DNA from: Hyphomicrobiales bacterium
GTDB taxonomy: Bacteria; Pseudomonadota; Alphaproteobacteria; Rhizobiales; Beijerinckiaceae
NCBI GenBank assembly: GCA_027483945.1
Contig: JAIXTM010000018.1
Location: forward strand, 62,001 to 126,000
Direction of reading: 5' to 3'
Length of the DNA stretch: 64,000 nt
This document shows, piece by piece, positions 8,658 to 16,613 of this stretch. Made by a program: the position numbers and the translations under genes. Every line of letters begins with the position of its first letter. Positions within the stretch are counted from its first letter, which is position 1. A model generated the notes under the pieces. That model was not told where the DNA came from. It saw only the letters and a program-made list of their open reading frames with translations, and did not search any database.

Positions 8658-9263
8658 TCAGTGGGAGAACGGCGTGGAGCTGGCGTCCACGGGCCGGATC
8701 TCGGCCGCCATCAGGCCCTTCGGCCCGTCGCCGTAGCGCACGAGCACTTCCTGGCCGGGCTTGAGTTCGGCGAAGCCGTAGCGGCGCATCGTCTCCATAT
8801 GGACGAAGATGTCCGGCTGCCCTTCGCCGGTCGTCACGAAGCCGAAGCCGCGCAGGCGGTTGAACCATTTCACCACCGCCCGCTCGAGCCCGCTGGACGG
8901 CGTGACCGTGACATGGGTGCGCGGCGCCTGCAGTTCGGAGACGTGAAGGGCGGTCGTGTTGTCCAGCGAGAGGATGCGGAACACCTGGAGCCCGCGCGGG
9001 CGCTGCTGCGCCTGGCAGACGATCCGCGCGCCTTCGTTCGCCGTCTCGAAGCCTTCCTTGCGAAGGCAGGTGACGTGCAGGAGCACATCAGGCAGGCCGT
9101 TGTCAGGAACGATGAACCCGTAGCCCTTGGCGACGTCGAACCACTTGATGCGGCCGGACAGCTCGATGAGGTCGGATGGCGCTTCGGATGCCCGCTCGCG
9201 CTCGACCGGAGAGCCGATCTCGTCTGCCCTGACCTCTGGTCCGTGAAGGGCGTCGTCAGACAT
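8658..9263 (-). CDS. Tandem cold-shock-domain protein
   Basis: Protein of 201 residues with two cold-shock domains, at about 35-100 and 128-190. Both keep the nucleic-acid-binding RNP1-like patch: [18 protein letters not shown] in the first and [16 protein letters not shown] in the second. The linker has no obvious structure and the N-terminus (about 30 residues) is acidic. The two-domain form is typical of alphaproteobacteria, where such proteins act as RNA chaperones or regulators. It is first in a pair with the DUF192 gene. Confidence 0.9.
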   Translation of the reverse strand: MSDDALHGPEVRADEIGSPVERERASEAPSDLIELSGRIKWFDVAKGYGFIVPDNGLPDVLLHVTCLRKEGFETANEGARIVCQAQQRPRGLQVFRILSLDNTTALHVSELQAPRTHVTVTPSSGLERAVVKWFNRLRGFGFVTTGEGQPDIFVHMETMRRYGFAELKPGQEVLVRYGDGPKGLMAAEIRPVDASSTPFSH

Positions 9264-9325
9264 CTGTACTCATCCGAATCGCGCGGGCGTCCTGTGCGCA
9301 GGATAGCACTGCCCGAAGACGCGCA

Positions 9326-9344
9326 AAGGGCCTGCGAGGCCCTT
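9326..9344 (-). terminator. Probable terminator of the SGNH hydrolase gene
   Basis: An 8-bp perfect stem (AAGGGCCT / AGGCCCTT) with a 3-base loop lies about 37 bases beyond the SGNH stop codon on the minus strand. The T tract after it is short (TTT). Confidence 0.5.
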
Positions 9345-9380
9345 CTCCACATAGCAGCCGCGGGGGCGGCCGTAGCCGGT

Positions 9381-10232
9381 TCAGGGTCGTCCGATGACGG
9401 GGCGATCAGGATCCCGCTCGCGCTTGGGACCGCGCGCGACCAGGGGCACCCGGTCGAGCGCCACGAGCTCGTCCGCCAGTAGCGCGGCGACACAGGCATA
9501 GCCCCGGTCGCTCATGTGGAACCGGTCTGCGGCGAGCATGGCGGGGAAGTCGCCCGGCGCTTTCAATGCCCACGACTGCATCGCCCGGTAGCGCTGGAAG
9601 ACCGGCACCCCGCGATCGGCCGCCACCTCGCCCAGAATGTCCACGTAGCGCTCGTAGCGTGCGGGATCGCGGACGGCGGGGAAGAACTGCTGGTCCATGA
9701 GCAGCAGATCGGAGCCGCGGTCGAGGACCGCGTCGATGCCCGCCGTCAGCAGGTTGCGGAAGCCGGCCTCGTCCACGCCGCGCACCGCGTCGTTTGTGCC
9801 GACCTGCCAGATGACGAGGTCGAAATGCCGCTCACGGGTAAGCCGAGTCAGCCGCTCGATGGTCTGGGAGGCCGTCTCGCCGCCGATGCCGGCATTGACC
9901 AGCGTGACGTCCGCGCGGCCGAGCCGAGCCGCGAGCAGGCGCTGGAGCGTCTGCGGATAGGCCTGGTAGGGCGAGGACGCTCCGGCGCCCTCTGTGGAAG
10001 AGGAGCCGATGGCGAGGATCGAGAGTGCTTGCTTCTGCCGCAGCTTGGCGCCGGTCAAGAGCAGCGTATCCCGCAATCCCGCGGTCGGGACACCGGTGCA
10101 GGCTTGGTCTGCGGGCGCCCCGCCCTCGGCCTTGGCCGGAGGCACCGCCAGCGCGACGACAAACGAAGCCGCAAGCCCGAGGGCGCGCAAGGCGGAAGCG
10201 GTGGACACGCCACCGAGACTGAACCTGATCAT
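9381..10232 (-). CDS. Secreted SGNH/GDSL-family hydrolase
   Basis: Protein of 283 residues with a signal peptide (cleavage near PPAKAEG, residue 35). All four SGNH blocks are visible: AIGSSSTEG with the nucleophile serine in block I, the glycine in NAGIGGE (II), GTNDAV with Asn (III), and DRFHMSDRGY with the Asp-His pair (V). It should hydrolyse ester bonds in the periplasm; lipid, acyl-sugar and acetylated polysaccharide substrates are all possible. It is divergent from the DUF1624 acyltransferase gene across about 208 bases, so the two may be functionally paired as adding and removing an acyl group, which is speculation. Confidence 0.85.
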   Translation of the reverse strand: MIRFSLGGVSTASALRALGLAASFVVALAVPPAKAEGGAPADQACTGVPTAGLRDTLLLTGAKLRQKQALSILAIGSSSTEGAGASSPYQAYPQTLQRLLAARLGRADVTLVNAGIGGETASQTIERLTRLTRERHFDLVIWQVGTNDAVRGVDEAGFRNLLTAGIDAVLDRGSDLLLMDQQFFPAVRDPARYERYVDILGEVAADRGVPVFQRYRAMQSWALKAPGDFPAMLAADRFHMSDRGYACVAALLADELVALDRVPLVARGPKRERDPDRPVIGRP

Positions 10233-10440
10233 GTAGCGGGTTCTGGTCCGGAACGAAGAGCGTTGCGGCGATCCCTATCACAGCCGCGTGATGATCGCCA
10301 TCCGGGCCGCTTCGCGGATGGATGCGGCATCCGCGCCCAAGCGGCAGAAGCCCCGGCTTTCGCCGGGCGCGGACCCCGTGCTACGCGTCGGGCCCGGTAT
10401 TCCGCCGCGATTTCGCCCGTTAAGGGCCGGCCAGGTGACG

Positions 10441-11442
10441 ATGACCCTCCCCTTCGATCCACCCGCACCGCCGTCGCCTGCGAGACGAAGGCTTCCCGGC
10501 CTGGATTTCGCACGCGGCGCGGCCGTCCTGGCCATGATCGTCTACCACTTCGCCTGGGACCTGCAGTACTTCGCCCTCACCACGATCGACGTCGTGGGCG
10601 AGCCGGGCTGGCGCTGGTTCGCCCGCGCCATCGCCGGCAGCTTCCTTGGCCTCGTCGGGTTCAGCCTCGTCCTCGCGCATGGCGAGCGGTTCCGGCGCGA
10701 TGCCTTCCTGCGGCGGCTGGCGGTGATCGCGGGTGCCGCTGCGCTCGTCACTGCGGGCACCTACGTGGCGATGCCGGAGGGCACGATCTGGTTCGGCATC
10801 CTGCATTGCATCGCGCTCTCCAGCGTCGTCGCCCTGCCCTTTCTGCGCGCGCCATGGCCGTTGCTTGTCGTCGTGGGCGCAGCCGCTCTCGCCGCGCCAT
10901 CCTTCCTCGCCGCGGATGTCTTCAATCATCCGGCCGCCTATTGGCTGGGGCTCGGCACGGTGGAGCCGCGCACCAACGATTACGTCCCGCTCCTGCCCTG
11001 GTTCGGCTGCGTGCTCCTGGGCATGGCGGCGGCCCGGCTGATCCTGTCGCGCGCCGGCAGCGGCGAAGGGGCCCGGGACTGGCCGCGCGCTGCCGCCCCC
11101 GTCGCATTCCTCGGCCGCCACAGCCTGCCGATCTACCTCCTCCACCAACCGGTGCTGGTCGGCCTGCTCTATCTCTTCGTCACCCTATCGGGCGGCAGCG
11201 GCGACCTCGCGGTCACCCGCGAGTTTCGCCAGGGATGCCGGGCGCAATGCGAGGCCACCGGCGGCGATATCGCCATGTGCCGGCGGTTCTGTGCCTGCGC
11301 GGAGGGGGAGCTGAAGCAGGCCGGCCTGTGGACCGCCGTGACAACCAACGACAACGATGCCGGCGTCCAGGCCCGGATCGCCGGCATCGTCAACATGTGC
11401 AGCCGCAGGGAAGCGCCGGAAGGCGCGGCGCCGGCGCCCTGA
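10441..11442 (+). CDS. DUF1624/HGSNAT-like membrane acyltransferase
   Basis: Integral membrane protein of 333 residues with roughly seven helices, related to heparan-alpha-glucosaminide N-acetyltransferase. The N-terminal LDFARGAAVLAMIVYHFAWD carries the family histidine, and FGILHCIALSSVV and the LGRHSLPIYLLHQP motif follow. The last 75 residues form a Cys-rich tail with six cysteines (QGCRAQC, MCRRFCAC and MCSR) that is not membrane-embedded. ATG 10441 has AGGTG upstream and precedes the first conserved helix; the frame open from 10288 adds 51 residues of unlikely composition. Its stop abuts efp on the other strand. Likely role: acylation of an envelope glycan, unproven. Confidence 0.75.
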   Translation: MTLPFDPPAPPSPARRRLPGLDFARGAAVLAMIVYHFAWDLQYFALTTIDVVGEPGWRWFARAIAGSFLGLVGFSLVLAHGERFRRDAFLRRLAVIAGAAALVTAGTYVAMPEGTIWFGILHCIALSSVVALPFLRAPWPLLVVVGAAALAAPSFLAADVFNHPAAYWLGLGTVEPRTNDYVPLLPWFGCVLLGMAAARLILSRAGSGEGARDWPRAAAPVAFLGRHSLPIYLLHQPVLVGLLYLFVTLSGGSGDLAVTREFRQGCRAQCEATGGDIAMCRRFCACAEGELKQAGLWTAVTTNDNDAGVQARIAGIVNMCSRREAPEGAAPAP

Positions 11443-12012
11443 TCAGTCCTTGGCGCGTTCCACGTAAGAACCGTCCGCCGTCATGATGACGACGCGGGTC
11501 CCGGTCGCGATGTGCGGCGGGACGGAAGTGCGCAGGCCGTTGGAGAGGACGGCGGGCTTGTACGAGGAAGAGGCCGTCTGGCCCTTCACCGTCGGCTCGG
11601 TGTCGACGATCTCGAGCACCACGCGGGCCGGCAGCTCGATGGAGACGGGCACGCCTTGGTGCAGGCTGAGCGTCACGGTCATGTTCTCGGCGAGGTAGAC
11701 CGACTGGTCGCCGACGACGTCGGCGGGAACCGTGACCTGGTCGTAGGTCTCCTGGTTCATGAACGTGTAGCCGTCGCCGTCCTGGTAGAGATAGGTGAAC
11801 TCGCGATCCTCGATATAGGCGCGCTCCACCTGCTCGGTCGTCTTGTAGCGCTCGGAGACCTTCACTCCGTCGCTGATGCGGCGCATGTCGACCTGGGTCG
11901 TCGGCGTACCCTTGCCCGGATGGAAGCTTTCGGCGCTGAGGACGACGTAGAGCCGGCCATCGATGTCAACGACGTTGCCCTTGCGCAGCGAGCTGGCGAT
12001 AACCTTGGCCAC
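11443..12012 (-). CDS. efp: Translation elongation factor P
   Basis: EF-P of 189 residues with three OB-like domains, which relieves ribosomes stalled at polyproline stretches. The tip loop HPGKGTP places the modified lysine at K34, as in E. coli. The C-terminal signature [13 protein letters not shown] is intact. The divergent neighbours epmA and epmB encode the enzymes that add (R)-beta-lysine to this lysine. Only 47 bases separate the efp and epmA starts, so their promoters must lie in or overlap this gap. Confidence 0.97.
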   Translation of the reverse strand: MAKVIASSLRKGNVVDIDGRLYVVLSAESFHPGKGTPTTQVDMRRISDGVKVSERYKTTEQVERAYIEDREFTYLYQDGDGYTFMNQETYDQVTVPADVVGDQSVYLAENMTVTLSLHQGVPVSIELPARVVLEIVDTEPTVKGQTASSSYKPAVLSNGLRTSVPPHIATGTRVVIMTADGSYVERAKD

Positions 12013-12059
12013 GAATTGCCTCTCGGTCTTGATGCGCGAGGCCGGAAGCCGTCGCGGGA

Positions 12060-13181
12060 ATGATCTCGCGGCGCTACATAGACGCCGCCGCCGCCGCGGC
12101 CAAGCTCTTTCGCCCGGAGCGTTCCTTGTCGAACCCCTCCCCCTCGCCCTGGTGGCGGCCGGACGTCCATGCCGACCGGCGCCCCTTCCTTCTCGCGCGC
12201 AACCGCGTCGCCTCGGCGATCCGCGGCCACTTCGATAGTGCCGGGTTCATCGAGGTCGAAACGTCGGCGCTACAGGTCTCGCCGGGGAACGAGGCCCATC
12301 TCCACGGCCTGCCGGTCCTTCTCCAGGCGACCGACGGGCGCGGGGCCCAATTGTGGCTGCATACTTCGCCGGAATTCGCCTGCAAGAAGCTGTTGGCAGC
12401 GGGCGAGCAGCGGATCTTCACGCTCGCGCCCGTCTTCCGGAACCGGGAGCGCGGCGCGCTGCACCATCCGGCCTTCACGATGCTGGAATGGTACCGCGCC
12501 GGCGTGCCCTACGAAACATTGATGGACGATTGCGCCCAGCTGCTGCGGGTGGCCGCGGATGCGGGCGGGAACCGGACATTCCGCTGGCGCGGCCGGGAGA
12601 TGGACGCGCATCTCGAGCCGGAGCGCCTGACGGTCGCGGAGGCGTTCGAGGGCCATGCCGGGATCGACCTCATGGCCACCCTGCCCGGCGGTGAGCCGGA
12701 TGCCGAAGCGCTGCTGGCTCAGGTGCAGGGAATTGGATTGCGCACAGCGCCGGACGATGGCTGGAGCGACCTGTTCAGCCGCGTCCTGAGCGAGCGGATC
12801 GAACCGAAGCTCGGCATCGGGCGCGCCACGGTCCTGATGGAGTATCCCGCCTGCGAAGCGGCGCTCGCGCGGCGCAAGGAGGGCGACAGTCGCGTCAGCG
12901 AGCGGTTCGAGCTGTATGCCTGCGGCGTCGAGCTCGCCAATGCCTTCGGGGAGCTGAGGGATGCGGACGAGCAGCGCCGCCGCTTCGAGGCAGAGATGGC
13001 CGAGAAGGCCCGCGTCTATGGCGAGACCTATCCGATCGACGAGGATTTCCTCGACGCGCTGACGCTGATGCCCGCGGCGAGCGGCGCCGCGCTTGGGCTC
13101 GACCGGCTGGCCATGCTGGCGTCCGGGGCGACACGGATCGAGCAGGTGCTCTGGGCGCCGGCGCCCGACCCTTTCGCGTGA
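12060..13181 (+). CDS. epmA: EF-P (R)-beta-lysine ligase EpmA
   Basis: Class II aminoacyl-tRNA synthetase-like protein of 373 residues, a LysRS catalytic core without the anticodon-binding domain. Motif 2 is visible as [20 protein letters not shown], motif 3 as [10 protein letters not shown] near the end, and the substrate-pocket region has the [12 protein letters not shown] stretch. It activates (R)-beta-lysine and attaches it to the conserved lysine of EF-P. The protein is somewhat longer than E. coli EpmA (325), partly through an N-terminal extension. The gene is divergent from efp and 41 bases ahead of epmB. Confidence 0.92.
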   Translation: MISRRYIDAAAAAAKLFRPERSLSNPSPSPWWRPDVHADRRPFLLARNRVASAIRGHFDSAGFIEVETSALQVSPGNEAHLHGLPVLLQATDGRGAQLWLHTSPEFACKKLLAAGEQRIFTLAPVFRNRERGALHHPAFTMLEWYRAGVPYETLMDDCAQLLRVAADAGGNRTFRWRGREMDAHLEPERLTVAEAFEGHAGIDLMATLPGGEPDAEALLAQVQGIGLRTAPDDGWSDLFSRVLSERIEPKLGIGRATVLMEYPACEAALARRKEGDSRVSERFELYACGVELANAFGELRDADEQRRRFEAEMAEKARVYGETYPIDEDFLDALTLMPAASGAALGLDRLAMLASGATRIEQVLWAPAPDPFA

Positions 13182-13222
13182 TCGGACTGGCGCGCGCGGC
13201 TCCTCGGCCTTAACGACAGGAC

Positions 13223-14254
13223 ATGGCGACACAGACGCTCCGGACCCTGGCGGACCTCGAGGCGGCGGGCATGCCGGTGGATCCGGCGGACCCGGCGCTG
13301 GTGGCCGTCGCGGGGCGCTACGCGATCGCGGTGACGCCGGCGGTCGCGCGCCTCGTCGACCCTGCCGACCCGTCCGACCCGATCGCGCGGCAATACCTGC
13401 CGCAGGCCGCCGAGCTGGACAGCCGGCCCGGCGAGCGGGCCGATCCGATCGGCGACGACGTGCACAGCCCGGTGCCGGGCATCGTGCACCGCTATCCCGA
13501 CCGGGTGCTGCTGAAGCCCGTTCACGTCTGCCCGGTTTATTGCCGCTTCTGCTTCCGGCGGGAGATGGTCGGGCCGAAGGGCCGGCCGGCCCTGTCCGAC
13601 ACCGAACTCCGTGCCGCGCTCGCCTATGTGGCCGAGCGGCCCGGCATCCGCGAGATCATCGTGACCGGCGGCGACCCGTTCGTCCTGTCACCGCGCAGGA
13701 TGCGGGCCATAGCCGCGGCCGCATCGGCCATGAACCACGTGGAGGTGCTGCGCTGGCATACGCGGGTGCCGGTGGCGGCGCCGGAGCGTGTGACACCGGC
13801 GCTGGTGCGGGCGCTGCGATCCTTCCGCGGCGCCACCTATGTCGCCGTTCATGCCAACCATCCACGCGAATTGACGGACGAAGCCCGGGCAGGCCTCGCG
13901 CTGATGGCGGATGCGGGCATCGTGTTGCTCAGCCAGACCGTCCTGTTGAAGGGCGTCAACGACGACGTGGAGACGCTGGCAGCCCTGATGCGCGGATTCG
14001 TGGCGAACCGGGTCCGGCCCTATTACCTGCACCATGCCGACATGGCGCCGGGCACCGGCCATTTCCGCACGAGCGTCGCCGAGGGGCGCGCCCTGGTCGC
14101 TGCCCTGCGCGGGCGGCTGTCTGGCCTGTGCCAGCCGACCTACGTGCTCGATATTCCCGGCGGATTCGGCAAGTCGCCCATCGGCCCCGATTACTGGGAC
14201 GAGGACGGCGTGCGGGACTTTCAGGGCAGCGCCCACGCCTACCCTCCGGAATGA
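13223..14254 (+). CDS. epmB: EF-P lysine 2,3-aminomutase EpmB
   Basis: Radical-SAM enzyme of 343 residues with the CxxxCxxC cluster motif at C103, C107 and C110 (CPVYCRFC). The GGDPF motif contacts SAM, and a PLP-binding region lies toward the C-terminus. It converts L-lysine to (R)-beta-lysine, the substrate of EpmA. Length agrees with EpmB (about 342) rather than the longer clostridial lysine 2,3-aminomutases. It follows epmA by 41 bases and is closed by a strong terminator five bases after the stop. I see no epmC hydroxylase gene nearby. Confidence 0.92.
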   Translation: MATQTLRTLADLEAAGMPVDPADPALVAVAGRYAIAVTPAVARLVDPADPSDPIARQYLPQAAELDSRPGERADPIGDDVHSPVPGIVHRYPDRVLLKPVHVCPVYCRFCFRREMVGPKGRPALSDTELRAALAYVAERPGIREIIVTGGDPFVLSPRRMRAIAAAASAMNHVEVLRWHTRVPVAAPERVTPALVRALRSFRGATYVAVHANHPRELTDEARAGLALMADAGIVLLSQTVLLKGVNDDVETLAALMRGFVANRVRPYYLHHADMAPGTGHFRTSVAEGRALVAALRGRLSGLCQPTYVLDIPGGFGKSPIGPDYWDEDGVRDFQGSAHAYPPE

Positions 14255-14258
14255 GGAT

Positions 14259-14286
14259 GGGGCCCGCTCCTGCCGGAACGGGCCCC
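14259..14286. terminator. Intrinsic terminator between epmB and the DUF892 gene
   Basis: An 8-bp GC-only stem, GGGGCCCG at 14259-14266 and CGGGCCCC at 14279-14286, followed by AATCTTGT. It can serve epmB and the convergent DUF892 gene. Confidence 0.75.
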
Positions 14287-14314
14287 AATCTTGTCAATCG
14301 GACCGGATCGCGTG

Positions 14315-14818
14315 TTACGCGGCGCGGCGGTTGATCTTGCGCTCGGCAAGCTCGGTGAGCTTCTTGTCCGTGGCGCGCTCCTCGGCGAGCGTTTCCTCGA
14401 ACAGGCGGGCGCACTCGGTGTGGCCGAGCTGCGTGGCCCAGGCGGCCAGCGTGCCGTAGCGGGTGATCTCGTAATGCTCGACGGCCTGGGCGGCGGCGAT
14501 CAAGGCGGCGTCCAGCACCTCCTTGTCGCCGACCTCGCCCGCGATCTCGTTGGCTTCCTCGATGATGCCGTCGATGGCAGGACAGTCGACGCCCTTGGGC
14601 TCCTGGCCGATGCTCTGGAACGCCTGGCGCAGGCGCTCGACCTGACGCTCGGTCTCGGCGAGGTGAGTCTGGAAGCCCTGCTTGAGCTCCGGATCGGTCG
14701 CCTTCTCGATCATGTCGGGCAGCGCCTTCAGGATCTGCTTCTCGGCATAATAGATGTCCTGCAGCTGGTGCTTGAACAGGTCTTCCATCGTTTCGATGTC
14801 GGGGGAGAACAGGCCCAT
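14315..14818 (-). CDS. Ferritin-like DUF892 (YciE-type) stress protein
   Basis: All-helical protein of 167 residues of the DUF892 family, a four-helix ferritin-like bundle. The first helix contains LFKHQLQDIYYAEKQIL, and the later helices keep the metal-ligand-type acidic/His positions (THLAETERQVERL, AVEHYEI, EETLAEERATD). E. coli YciE and YciF belong here and respond to osmotic and general stress; the function in rhizobia is unknown, with iron binding or DNA protection proposed. The start at 14818 has a GAGAGG site. A near-consensus EcfG promoter lies 35 bases upstream. Confidence 0.88.
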   Translation of the reverse strand: MGLFSPDIETMEDLFKHQLQDIYYAEKQILKALPDMIEKATDPELKQGFQTHLAETERQVERLRQAFQSIGQEPKGVDCPAIDGIIEEANEIAGEVGDKEVLDAALIAAAQAVEHYEITRYGTLAAWATQLGHTECARLFEETLAEERATDKKLTELAERKINRRAA

Positions 14819-14852
14819 GACGTATCCTCTCGTTCGCGGGGGGTAGCGCTCG

Positions 14853-14878
14853 GACGGCCCCGCGCAAAAGCGCGTTCC
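14853..14878 (-). promoter_or_regulatory. Near-consensus EcfG-type promoter of the DUF892 gene
   Basis: On the minus strand GGAAC (14878-14874) is followed after 17 bases by CGTC (14856-14853). The -10 differs from the CGTT consensus in its last base. The position 35 bases before the start codon and the stress-type product support it. Confidence 0.45.
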
Positions 14879-14942
14879 GTCTTCGACCGACCAACGTGCG
14901 AACCGGCAGGATGTTTCGTCGCGACCTTCGCCGAAACAGGAA

Positions 14943-14966
14943 ACGGCCGGCGTTTCCGCCGGCCGT
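14943..14966 (-). terminator. Terminator of the HU gene
   Basis: A perfect 10-bp stem (14943-14952 with 14957-14966) and a 4-base loop, about 68 bases beyond the HU stop. On the minus strand it is followed by TTTCCTGTTTC. Confidence 0.7.
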
Positions 14967-15033
14967 CGCCCCGCGATCGGAATGGTGCGTCAGGCCCGGA
15001 GCCGGCTGGAAACCGCCTCCGCGCGCGCAAAGC

Positions 15034-15300
15034 TCAGAGCGAGTCGCGCAGAGCCTTCGCCGCCGTGAAGCCGAGCTTCTTGGAAGCGGCGATCTTGATG
15101 GTCTCGCCGGTACGCGGGTTACGGCCGGTGCGGGCCGGACGCGACGTGACCTTGAACTTGCCGAAGCCCGGGAGGCTGACCTCGCCCTTCTTCGCGCCAG
15201 CGGCGATGGAGGCGAGGACCGTGTCGACGACGCTGCGCGCCTCGGTCTTGGTCAGCTTGTGGTCGGCAGCGACCTTATCGACGACGTCTTGAATGCTCAT
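15034..15300 (-). CDS. hup: DNA-binding protein HU
   Basis: Nucleoid protein of 88 residues, the standard HU length. It shows the HU signature GFGKFKVTSRPARTGRNP, the DNA-intercalating beta-arm region, and a KKLGFTAAKAL C-terminus. HU homodimers bend and compact DNA. Two starts are possible: a GTG two codons upstream at 15306 and the ATG at 15300. The AAGGGGG ribosome-binding site overlaps the GTG and sits five bases before the ATG, which decides for the ATG. It stands alone with its own terminator. Confidence 0.95.
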   Translation of the reverse strand: MSIQDVVDKVAADHKLTKTEARSVVDTVLASIAAGAKKGEVSLPGFGKFKVTSRPARTGRNPRTGETIKIAASKKLGFTAAKALRDSL

Positions 15301-15489
15301 GGGCACCCCCTTGTTTGAGAGAGCGCAGACGCTACGCCAAGCGGCTCGCGGATCAAGCGCAGATCGACCGAAATGCGTCGATTACGGTGAAGAAACCTCT
15401 TTTCCGCCCAATTTGCCGTCTCGCTTCGGGGCAAGCTCGACCGCGACGGGACCGGTTGACCCCGAATCGCTTGCCGCTTCGGTCGAGAA

Positions 15490-16401
15490 TCACCCGCTCG
15501 ACTGCGCGGCGCGCTCGCTGAGGACCGACCAGAGGCGACGGACCGAAGGCTTGTCATTGGAGCGCTCCCGGAAGGCGAGCGTCGAAAGCGGCAAAGTCCA
15601 GCCCGCACCGCCGAGCGGCACGAGGTCGTCGCGGCCCGACGCCGCGACGGTGCTGTCGGAGAGCCAGGCGATGCCGTAGCCGCGCACGGCCATGTCGCGC
15701 AGCACGTCGGACATGTCGCTTTCCATGACCTTCGTGCCGACGATCTTCTCCGGCGCGGCCTCGAAGATCAGGTCGACCAGGCGAGCCGCGTAGACGCCCG
15801 AGGAATACATGAGCAGCGGCAAAGGCCGGTTCTCCCGCCCTGGAAAGGCGTAGCGCTCCCGGGCCAGCAGGTCGCGGCTGATATAGGGCCGCAGCGTGTC
15901 GGTCTCGATGCGCAGGCGCTCGTAGCGGTCGGGATCGAGATGGATCGGCTGCTGCGCGTTGTGGAAGCAGATCATCAGATCGACGTTGCCCGATACTAGC
16001 GCGGTGACGATGTCGTGGACGTTTCCAAGCACGAGCGACGAACTGAGTCGGCGTCCCTTGGTCCAGTCGGCCCACCAGTCGGGCAGGCGCGCGGTCGCGA
16101 GCGTATAGGGCAGCGCGATGCGGATATGCTCAGGACGCTGGGTCGGCTTGCCGCTGAGCTCGGTGCGGGCGTCCACGACCTGCCGCAGGATCTCGCTGGC
16201 ATAGGTGCGGAACTGCTCGCCCTCCGGCGTGAGCCGCGTCGGGAAGATCGAGCGGTCCAGGAGCGGGGCGCCGAGCCAGGCCTCAAGGGACTGGATGCGG
16301 CGGCTGAACGCCGCCTGGGACGCGTTGCGCATGGCCGCGGCGCGGGTGAAGTTGCGGGTCTCGGCCAGGGTGAGGAAGTCCTGAAGCCAGCGAACGTCCA
16401 C
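15490..16401 (-). CDS. LysR-family regulator divergent from dgcN-dgcA
   Basis: LysR-type regulator of 303 residues. The N-terminal winged helix-turn-helix is visible (FLTLAETRNFTRAAAMRN, then AAFSRRIQSLEAWLGAPLLDR) and a periplasmic-binding-like effector domain follows from about 90. The start is GTG 16401 (VDVRWLQDF), fixed by AGGAGG with a five-base gap; the ATG at 16500 would add 33 residues that do not resemble LysR proteins. Divergent placement and shared palindromes in the 212-base gap suggest it controls dgcN-dgcA, in the role of DgcR described in marine bacteria. That assignment is inferred from position. Confidence 0.85.
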   Translation of the reverse strand: MDVRWLQDFLTLAETRNFTRAAAMRNASQAAFSRRIQSLEAWLGAPLLDRSIFPTRLTPEGEQFRTYASEILRQVVDARTELSGKPTQRPEHIRIALPYTLATARLPDWWADWTKGRRLSSSLVLGNVHDIVTALVSGNVDLMICFHNAQQPIHLDPDRYERLRIETDTLRPYISRDLLARERYAFPGRENRPLPLLMYSSGVYAARLVDLIFEAAPEKIVGTKVMESDMSDVLRDMAVRGYGIAWLSDSTVAASGRDDLVPLGGAGWTLPLSTLAFRERSNDKPSVRRLWSVLSERAAQSSG

Positions 16402-16469
16402 GGAAACCTCCTGATGCGGCCGGGCATCGAGCGCAGCGGCAATGCTACGCCTGCATGAACGCCGAATGC

Positions 16470-16488
16470 CAATGCAAAAAAAGCATTG
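16470..16488. promoter_or_regulatory. Candidate LysR operator 1
   Basis: A perfect palindrome, CAATGC-(A)7-GCATTG, between the LysR gene and dgcN. Its right half overlaps TTGAC at 16486-16490, which could be a -35 element toward dgcN. Confidence 0.5.
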
Positions 16489-16543
16489 ACTACCTTTCAT
16501 CCCATTGAAACCATTTGTTTAAATGTTGCCCCCGATGCGTGTC

Positions 16544-16558
16544 ATGCACAACGTGCAT
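16544..16558. promoter_or_regulatory. Candidate LysR operator 2
   Basis: A perfect palindrome ATGCAC-AAC-GTGCAT 56 bases before the dgcN start. It ends in GCATTG (16555-16560), the same half-site as operator 1, about 72 bases (roughly seven helical turns) away. Confidence 0.5.
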
Positions 16559-16613
16559 TGGAATCTCGGTCGAGAAGCGGGCAGCTTGCGCTCACGATCG
16601 ACGGAGAGCGGCC

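Noticed and set aside
9516-11486. A 656-codon plus-strand frame
   Set aside because: It is antisense to the SGNH gene and out of frame with the DUF1624 gene; no family features.
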